Of a stretch of DNA of 64,000 nt, positions 42,672-51,000 are shown piece after piece (position 1 is the first letter of the stretch; the number at the start of each line of letters is the position of its first letter). A model generated the notes under the pieces. It did no database searches. It worked only from the letters and a program-made list of their open reading frames with translations, and was not told the origin of the DNA. The DNA comes from Trinickia violacea. GTDB lineage: Bacteria > Pseudomonadota > Gammaproteobacteria > Burkholderiales > Burkholderiaceae. Where the stretch lies: NCBI RefSeq assembly GCF_005280735.1, contig NZ_CP040077.1, forward strand, positions 2,852,001 through 2,916,000. Reading direction: 5' to 3'. The position numbers and the translations under genes were made by a program.

Positions 42672-43592
42672 GTGTGGTTCAAAAATCTTCAGCTTCATCG
42701 TCTTCCGGCCCCTTGGGCCGTGACCCCCGATCAAATGGAAAAATGGCTGGCGCCCCATGCCTTTCAGCCGGGCAACAGCATAGAGATGCAGAGCCACGGA
42801 TGGGCGTCACGCGACGACGGTGCACTCGTGTATTCGACCAACGGGCAAATGCTGCTCACGTTTCGTGCAGAAAAGAAGCTGCTTCCGGCTTCGGTCGTCA
42901 ATCAAGTGACTAAGGCCCGAGCGCTTGAAGTCGAAGAGCATCAGGGCTTTAAGCTCGGCCGAAAACAGCTGCGCGAACTCAAGGAGCAGGTCACCGACGA
43001 ACTGCTACCGCGCGCGTTCAGCATTCGTCGTGATACCCGCGTATGGATCGACGCGGTGAACGGCTGGCTGATCATCGATGCGGCTGCCCAGGCGCTAGCC
43101 GACGACATTCGCGGGCTGCTCGTCAAATCGATCGATCAATTGCCACTTGCCAGCGTCCGCGTTGCGCTTTCGCCGGTTGCCGCCATGACGGACTGGCTGC
43201 TGTCCGGAGAGGCACCGGCCGGCTTCACGCTGGATCAGGAAACCGAGTTGCGTTCGTGCGGCGAAGGCAACGCGACGGTGCGATACGTCGGGCACGCGCT
43301 AGAAACGGACGACATGCGCCGCCACATCGAAGCGGGCAAGCAATGCATGCGCCTCGCGATGACCTGGGACGACCGGGTCTCCTTCGTGCTGACGCCGTCG
43401 CTGACCATCAAGCGTGTCATGCCGCTTGACGTGATCAAGGAGGCGGCGGATCCCACCGCGCAAAACGACGACGAACGCTTCGAGTCCGACGTCACGCTGA
43501 TGACGGGCGAACTGGGCCGGATGTTGGCCGACCTGGTCGAGGCCTTGGGCGGCGAACAGCACGAGTCGATGCAGCGGGCAGCTGAGGCCTGA
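42672..43592 (+). CDS. rdgC: recombination-associated protein RdgC
   Basis: A 306-residue ring-forming DNA-binding protein that coats double-stranded DNA and limits RecA action. It starts at GTG 42672, so that the protein opens with the family N-terminus (M)-W-F-K-N-L-Q-L; the ATG at 42648 would add eight residues not found in RdgC. Other marks are H-G-W-A-S-R-D-D-G, K-K-L-L-P-A-S-V-V and R-D-T-R-V-W-I-D and the long C-terminal T-G-E-L-G-R-M-L-A-D-L-V-E-A-L-G. E. coli RdgC has 303 residues. Coding is intact, in contrast to the broken genes that follow. Confidence 0.93.
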   Translation: MWFKNLQLHRLPAPWAVTPDQMEKWLAPHAFQPGNSIEMQSHGWASRDDGALVYSTNGQMLLTFRAEKKLLPASVVNQVTKARALEVEEHQGFKLGRKQLRELKEQVTDELLPRAFSIRRDTRVWIDAVNGWLIIDAAAQALADDIRGLLVKSIDQLPLASVRVALSPVAAMTDWLLSGEAPAGFTLDQETELRSCGEGNATVRYVGHALETDDMRRHIEAGKQCMRLAMTWDDRVSFVLTPSLTIKRVMPLDVIKEAADPTAQNDDERFESDVTLMTGELGRMLADLVEALGGEQHESMQRAAEA

Positions 43593-43655
43593 TCTCCGTC
43601 GGCTGTCGAGGATCAGCGCCCTGCAGCGACGAGGTTTCGCGTCGACGCGTCAACT

Positions 43656-44070
43656 TCAAAGACAATCGCCTACGCGTGCCGCGTCACACGCCTGCTCGAT
43701 ACACTCGCACAACGATTCGACGATCGCCTCGAGCGACGTTCCAGGCCCGAATATCGCTGAGACACCTTTGGACGCCAACTCGGCGGCATGCTCGCCGGGA
43801 ACGATACCGCCCACGACGACACGAGTCGGCAATCCACGCGAAGCGAGTTCGTCGAGTAAGCGCCCGACTAGCTCCAGATGTGCGCCCGAGAGCGACGAGA
43901 CACCTACGATATCGACGCCTTCGGATTGCACACTGTCGGCCACCGACACCGGTTGCTGAAACAAAGGCGCGCGCATCACTTCGTATCCGGCATCCGCAAG
44001 TGCGGACGCGACGACGGCCGCGCCGCGGTCGTGTCCGTCCTGCCCAAGCTTGGCGATCAGAATGCACGGC
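43656..44070 (-). pseudogene. cobalamin-binding domain of a mutase, 5'-truncated
   Basis: About 138 residues read leftward form a complete B12-binding Rossmann domain: I-L-I-A-K-L-G-Q-D-G-H-D-R-G (the D-x-H-x-x-G cobalt ligand), V-G-V-S-S-L-S-G-A-H, and V-V-V-G-G-I-V-P with A-I-F-G-P-G-T near the end, as in the C-terminus of methylmalonyl-CoA-type mutases or a small mutase subunit. The open frame extends upstream to 44276 but that part is the reverse reading of an ABC permease fragment, so the true 5' portion is gone. No mutase catalytic subunit or start codon is visible. Confidence 0.65.
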
Positions 44071-44213
44071 CTGCGATCGCGGCGGCTGGAGCGACGTTTG
44101 TCATTCTTCTCGGTGGATTCGATCTTTCGGTCGCCGGCGTCTTGTCGCTTGTGAATGTCGTGCTCGCCACACACCCGCTCGACGGAGCCGGCATTGCTGC
44201 CCACTGCGTATAG
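44066..44213 (+). pseudogene. fragment of a sugar ABC transporter permease (RbsC-like)
   Basis: On the plus strand the frame reads A-A-A-G-A-T-F-V-I-L-L-G-G-F-D-L-S-V-A-G-V-L and continues V-N-V-V-L-A-T-H-P-L. This is the conserved T-F-V-I-L-x-G-G-I-D-L-S-V-G block near helix 2 of BPD_transp_2 family permeases. Nothing of the remaining 250 residues is present; the frame ends at TAG 44211. It abuts the B12 domain end on the opposite strand. Confidence 0.6.
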
Positions 44214-44241
44214 ACGTTGACCGAAGGATGTGCGCGTTTGA

Positions 44242-44820
44242 GTAAAGCGCGAACTCGCCAAGCAGATCGGGGTCACTCAACCGTTGCTGTATCGGTATTT
44301 TCCCAACAAGGAAGCGCTCATTGACCGCGTGTATAGCGAAGTCTATCGATGGGATCCCGCATGGGAGCGGTTACTCGCGGACCGCAGCATACCGCTGCAG
44401 GAGCGTCTTTGTTCGCTCTACAAAGCCTATTCGCATGTCATCCTCCAACGCGAATGGATTCGTACGTTCATCTTTGCCGGGCTCACGCGTGAGGGTATCA
44501 ACAAGCGCTATTTGGAGAAGCTGCGCGAGCGCATATTCCGCCCGGTAATGGATGAGATCCGTAACACGTACAGCCTACCCACTCCTACGACGCCGGCTGC
44601 AAAAGAAGCTGAACTAGAACTCATCTGGAGCCTGCATGCGAGCATCTTCTATTTAGGTGTCCGCAAGTGGGTGTATGGGCTGCCCGTACCAAAGGATCTT
44701 GACGCACACGTAGAGCGCCAGGTCGATGCTTTCCTCAACGGCACACCCGCCACTCTGAAAAGGCTCTCGTCACCCTCGTCCGCTACGAAGGAGCCTTCGA
44801 CACGGGGTCGTCGTTCGTAG
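44242..44820 (+). pseudogene. TetR-family regulator lacking its N-terminus
   Basis: The frame opens after a TGA at 44239 with R-E-L-A-K-Q-I-G-V-T-Q-P-L-L-Y-R-Y-F-P-N-K-E-A-L, the second half of a TetR HTH, then a normal 130-residue helical ligand domain (R-T-F-I-F-A-G-L-T-R-E-G-I). The first 25-30 residues of the HTH, including the initiation codon, are missing; the only possible start is TTG 44284 within the HTH. DNA binding would be lost, so I call it a pseudogene. Confidence 0.65.
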
Positions 44821-44987
44821 ACGCGCTGATTCGGCTAACGCCAAACTGAATCAGTCTCGATACTCATATCGCGCTGCTCACCGTTGCTTGCGAGGCTATC
44901 TGCTCGATATTCGTAGGCCAGTTTTGTTGGCGGGTCTAGAAACCTTCGCAAGACACTCAACGGGGCGACGACACCACCGCTTTGTCA

Positions 44988-45018
44988 AGCGATCCGTCGG
45001 TCATCTCGACGGATCGCT
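44988..45018 (-). terminator. hairpin after the haemagglutinin gene
   Basis: AGCGATCCGTCG and its exact reverse complement (45007-45018) enclose a seven-base loop, giving a 12-bp stem 13 bases beyond the tpsA stop. The downstream bases on the minus strand are TGACAAAGC, without a T-run, so it might work as a Rho-assisted end or RNA-stabilising hairpin. Confidence 0.5.
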
Positions 45019-45030
45019 GCGCGTCACGCG

Positions 45031-48000
45031 CTACTGCGCTGAAAACTTCATCTGCACGACCTGCGTAGTCCCATCGGGTTGAGGCACATTGACATTGACG
45101 GCCAATGCGGGGGCGCCAGCCGGCGGCGTACCGCTGAACTTGCCCGTCGACGGATCGAACTTGAGCCACGACGGCAAAGGCTGACCGTCCGCTGTTTGTG
45201 CGGTCACCGTCGAACCGGCTGGCATTTGCTTAGGAAGCGTCACGCTTGCCGTGATCTGCGCGTTCCCGGAGCTGCCTCCGCCCGACGAAATCACGACGCC
45301 GTGTCCGCCTGTGATGCTCGCGTTTTGTGAACTCGAATGATTCACGTCTTCCACGGAAAGCGACCCACTAGCGTGCGTCTCGGTTCCTGTATCCGGTGTG
45401 CGCTGACTACCGATGACCGGCGCATTCTGGTTGAGTGGACCTTGCGGCACGACACCGTTCGACCAGCTCGACGAACGGCTGCTACCGGAGAGACTACCGG
45501 TCCCGCTTGTGGTCGGCTTGACGCCGTTGACCCAGTTCGACGAACCGCCACTGCCGGAAGTGCCGCCGGTCCCGCTCGTGGTCGGTACGACGCCATTGAC
45601 CCAGCTCGATGAACCGCCACTGCCGGAAGTGCTGCCGGTCCCGCTCGGGGTCGGTACGACGCCATTGACCCAGTTCGACGAACCGCCACTGCCGGAGGTG
45701 CTGCCGGCCCCGCTCGGGGTCGGTTTGACGCCATTGACCCAGTTCGACGAACCGCCGCTGCCGGAGGTGCTGCCGGCCCCGCTCGGGGTCGATACGACGC
45801 CATTGACCCAGTTCGACGAACCGCCGCTACTGGAGCTGTTGCCATTCCCGCTAGTAGCGGGACTCGTCGTATTGGCATCACTCGATGGTTGATTTGCCAA
45901 CTTGGTACTCGAGGTACTCCCGCCCACGGTAATACCGAATCCCACCGTACTGGTCGTACTCTTTGCCGCCGTGATATTGACGTTGCCACCGGCATTGATC
46001 GACGTAACGCCCGACGAACCCAGGCTCGTGCCCTGCAAGTCCGTGTCTCCGCCGGACGACAGGCTGAGATTACCGCCGCTACTAACGCTCGCCACGGTGC
46101 TGGTGTCGCTCTTGCTCTTCGAATAATTGCCATTCGCGTTCAACGAGCCCGATTTCGTGGTGGTCGCATTGGGCTGTGCGGCCGTCGGCTCATTGGTCTG
46201 GCTGCCTGCCTTCCCCGAGATGCCGACACCATAACTCTCGCTGGTGCTCGTGCTATGCGCGGCATTGAACGCAAGCGTACCGCCCGCGGCAACCGACGCG
46301 TCGCTGCCGCTCGCGATCGTCGTCCCGGTAAAGGTTGCGTCCTTGCCACTACTGATCGTCAACGGACCACCGCTGCTAATACTGCCAACCACCGCGGTAT
46401 TGCCGTTTGATGAACTGGCGTCGTAGCCAGCGCCCGCGCTGACCGAACTACCGCTTTTACCGGCTGTCACGGACAACGACGCGTTCTGAGAATGCGAAGA
46501 GGCGCTGCTGGTATCGGATGCCGCGTCATAGTTCAGATTGCCGCCGGTGCTGATGTTGGTCGCACCGGTCGAGCTGAGATTGGTGCCCTGGAAATTGGCG
46601 TCGCCGGTCGTGCTCACGTTCAGGTTGCCGCCCGCGGTGATGCCACCCGTCACCGCGGTACTGGAACTTTGCTTGCCCGACGCTCCGGTGTACCCACCGC
46701 TCGCCGTTGCGTTCTTCTGGACCACATCGACCTGCACGGCGGCGGTTCCGGTGGAGCTATTCGATTGACTCTCACTGGTGTTCTGAGCCGCCGTGTAATT
46801 CAGCGTGCCGGCACTGACGTTCACGTTCTTACCCGCGTCGATCGTGGTGCCTTGCAGATTGGTGGCTCGCGACGACTGCGTATTCACGCTCCCGCCCACA
46901 TTGATATTCGAGACCACCGCGTTACTGTTGCTCGACGATTGCGAGTTTTGCTGGTTGGTATAGTTGGCCTCGAAACCGGCACCGACCTTGACGCCCGAGC
47001 TCGAGCCCGAATCCAGGCCCCCTGAAACTGATGCGTTGATCGAGCCGTAGGTCCCCACGGTTGCCGTATTCGTCGTGGTGCTGGAGGATGAATAGCTGGT
47101 GTCGGCTGCCGCCTCGCTGTTGATGGTCTTCGCGGATTGATTCAGATTGCCGCCGGCATTGATCTGCGTGCCGACATCGTTGATGCTCGAGCTCGCGTTG
47201 CGATTGATGTTGCCGCCCGCGGACAAGCTCGAGGTCTCCGCCGTGGTTGTGCCGCTGCTCGAAGACTGCTTGGTATTGCTCGCGTAGATGCCCACTTCGC
47301 CGTTTGCGGATGCACTGGCCGAACCATTCGCATTCACGCCGATCCCCCCATTGGCGCTACCGCTCGCCTGGGCGGATGCACTGCCGTTGGCAAACAGGCC
47401 CACTGACGTGTCGCTGCTGGACGAGGTCGTCTCATGCACATCGGTCGCGGCGTTGAACGACATCTGCTTGGCGTTCAGGTTGAGATTCTGACCTGCGCCA
47501 AGGCTGGAACCCGTAGTGGTCAGGTTATTGCTCGCATTGACCGTCAGGTTGCCGCCGGCCGTGATCGCCGAACCTTGATTCGTGATGTCGACGGTGCTGG
47601 TGGTGCTGGTGTCGTGGGTTGCCAGCGCGAGCTGGTTGCTGCTGGACGCGTTCGCACTGACGCTGGCGGCGGCGCTCGCATTGGGCGTGATGCCTTTGCC
47701 CGCGCTGCCGGATACGTTACCGCTCGCTGCGAGCGAAGCCGTATCGTTGGTGCTACCGATCAACCCAATCGCGGTACTGGTGGTGGTCGTGGTGGAGGTC
47801 GAGACATTCCGTGCCGCTTCCACATTGACATTTTGCGCGTTGACCGTCGCGTTGCCTCCGGCCGCCAGCGTCGAGCCTTGAAGCGTGACGTCGTTCTTCG
47901 CGTTGATCGTCGCATTGCCGCCAAAGCTGACGCTGGAACCGACGCTTTGCGAATTGTTGTCGGTCGTCGTGGTGGTGGTATGCGAACCGAAGTCGATCCC

Positions 48001-51000
48001 ACCGGAACCTTGTGCGCTAACCTGCGCGCCTGCGCTACCGGATGCCGAACCCTGAACGTCGCCGTTGGCGGAGCTTCCCGTCGCGCTGCCCGAGGCATTC
48101 GCGCTAGCCGACACGCTGCCTTGCCCCATCCCGTTCGCAGCGCTGCCGCTGGCCGACGCTTGCGCGTTGTCCTGGCCATTGCCCGACGACGCGCTAGCCG
48201 AGGTGCCGGTGCTGCCGCCGTTGTTATGGTCAACGCCGAGAACCGTGGTGGTCGAGGTCGTGGTGGTGCTGGTGCTGGTGTTTTGCGCCGCTTCGATATT
48301 GACGTTCTGGGCGCTCATCGTGCCGTTGCCGCCCGCTTGCAGCGTAGCGCCCTGCAAGGTGAGGTTGTGGCCCGCGCTGAGATTCGCGTTGCCGCCGAAC
48401 TGGATATTGCTGCCGACCGCCGTCGTCGTATTGCTCGCCGTGGTGGTTGTCGTCGAGGCATAGAGCGATTGGTCGTAACCGACACCGGACGTCGTGCTCT
48501 TGCTCGTATCGGTCGTCGAGTTGCTTTCCGCGCCGATGTTGATATTGCCGCCGGCCTGCAGATTGCCGTTGCCCGCCGCCGTCACGTTCGTGCTATTGAG
48601 CGTGAGGTCCTTGCCCGCCTGGACGTTGAGGTTGCCGCCGGTCGTCAGATTCGACTGGATTTGCGTTGTCGTCGAAGTCGTGTCGCTACTGATCGTGGTC
48701 ACGAGACCATGCGAGCTTGCCGAGTTCGTCGTGGTCGTGTTCGTGTCCTGAACCGTGTCGAAGGTCACATTGCCGCCGGCCGACAGACTCGCGTCCCCTC
48801 CGGCGGACATATTCGCTCCGAGGTTCGTGATGTCCTTCGCCGCATTAACGGACAAGGTTCCCGTCGATACGATGCCGGCCTGATTGTCGACCTGCGTAAT
48901 GTTTCGCGTTGCGCTGCCGCTGCTTTGCGTCAGAGTCTGATTGACGATATTCCCGTTCGTCGACGTCAGATTGACATTGCCGCCTGTAATCAGACCGGAA
49001 CTGTTGACGATATTGCCTTGCGAGACCACGTTGAGCGATTGACTGCCGCTGATCGTTCCGCCGGTATTGGTCAGCGAGGTCACGTCGAGATTGGTGTTGC
49101 TTGCTTCAAGCACGGCGCCCTGCGTAATACCTGCCTTGGTCGCCGCGCTCAGATAGACGACCGGTGCAAGGACCTTTTGGCCGTCGACGACCGTCTCGAC
49201 CATCCAGACAAGGTTCTGGGTGAGATTCGCGACCTGGGCCGCCGTCGGCGCCTGACCGAATGTCAGACCGAGCGTTTGGCTTTCCGATACGGCATTGTTG
49301 AGCAGCCCTTGCATCTGCGTCGCGAGCGTGTTGTAACCGGTCAGCAAATCGTTGCCGGTTTGCGCAATCAATTCCTGCTGCACCAGATAAGCTTGGTAAT
49401 TGTTGTCGCCGACCAGTTCGCCTGTCGTGTCGGGGTTGTAGCCAAGCTGGCTCTCGAGATAGGCGGCACCGAGGTAATTGCTGCCCGAGCCGAGCAGCGG
49501 ATTCGTGACGACGAGGTACTGTGCACCGGGCGCCTGATCGGTGACGAAATAGCCGTTCGGATTGGTCGGCAGCGCAATCGTGATGCCGCTCAGACTCCGG
49601 AACGTGTTCGCGCTCACGGGCTCAATCGGCTGCTTGCCCGCAAACGTCACACCAGAACCCGGACTCACTGCCGACGTCTTTTGAGCGAGTTGAGCCTCTC
49701 CCGAACCGGTCTGCGACGGGGCGGCAGACAAGGCCTCGCTGAACGGCGTCGAGCTATACGGAAGATTCGCAACCGCGGTACCCGACGATGAAGGCAGTGT
49801 CGGATTCGACGATGTCGCTCCCGGCGCTGAGACAGGACTCGTCGTCGGACCGATGTTGTACAGCGCGCCAGTCGGCACGTTCAGCGTGGTCGCGTAGATG
49901 CCTGAATTCGTGTTGTAGCCCGGAATGACGCTTGAGGTGTAAGTCACCGAGTCGTTCTCGTCGGGATTCGTCGCGCCGCTGACGAACCCGCCAGCCGCGA
50001 TGTATTCAAAGTAGTTCTCCCAAGTATGCGTATAAGTCAACTCCTGCGGCGCAAGCGCGCTATTCGTAAAGGTCGACCCCGAATTCGCGCCCACGATGTT
50101 GACCGTACCGCCCGAGATCAGCGCGCCGATATTGTTCGCCGTCGTATAGCCCGTCAGGCTGACCGTTCCGCCGCCCGTGCTGATGATCTGCGGAGCAAAG
50201 GTCGGGGCCGGGCCATTGAAGGATTGCGAGACCGTCCAGGTTTCCGTGTAGTCCGTCAACGAACATTGGTCGGCGATGTTACCCGCACAGTTGTGATAAC
50301 CCAATGAATAGACGACGTTCGAAGTCGTCGCGTCGTTCTGCGCGGAACCCCAGACCAGCGACCCGGCTTCAGACGATTCGTTGTCGATCGTCGCGGCATT
50401 CAGTGTGATATTGCCGTTCGCCTGAACCATGCTGTTGTTGACGATAGTACCGGCCGTCAACGAAATACTGCCGCCGGAATAGATCGTCCCGCTCGCGGCG
50501 TTACCCGTCGTCGCGGTCGCCGGCGTATCGAGATTGCGCAGCGTGTTGACGTCGCTCACGTTCAACACATTTCCCGCGTACAGGGAACCGCTATTGGTCA
50601 GATTGTCGCCGTCCGCGTCGAGGTAAAGCCCATTGAGCGCGCTGATGCCCCCTGTGTTCGTATTGGTGATGCCGGGCGCCTTAAGTTTTAGCATGTCCCC
50701 TGAAAAGATCGCGCCATCGTTGGTCAACGCATTGCTCAGATCGAGCGTCAGCGTCCCGGCGCCGCTCATCGCACCGAGAATGCGCTCGTTGCTCCCGGTC
50801 GAATCCATATTCAGCGTGCCCGCATTGATACTGAGGTCGCCGGACGCTGAAATCTCAGCGCCTCGAGTGCCGGTATCCAACGTCAACGTCGTAACGGGAT
50901 GAGATGCGCTGCCAAGCGTCATCGCATTGCCCAGAATCGTTCCCGAGCCGCCGACGGTAATGCTCGACGCATTGTTGACCGTCAGCGTCGAGGCGCTTTG

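Noticed and set aside
45475..45819. Tandem 69-bp repeats considered as a CRISPR or minisatellite array
   Set aside because: There are no spacers; units are in frame and encode a protein linker in tpsA.
47434..49791. 785-residue plus-strand ORF inside the haemagglutinin gene
   Set aside because: Antisense shadow of the repetitive Ser/Asn/Thr-rich tpsA coding sequence; Arg/Gly/Ala-rich with no domain.
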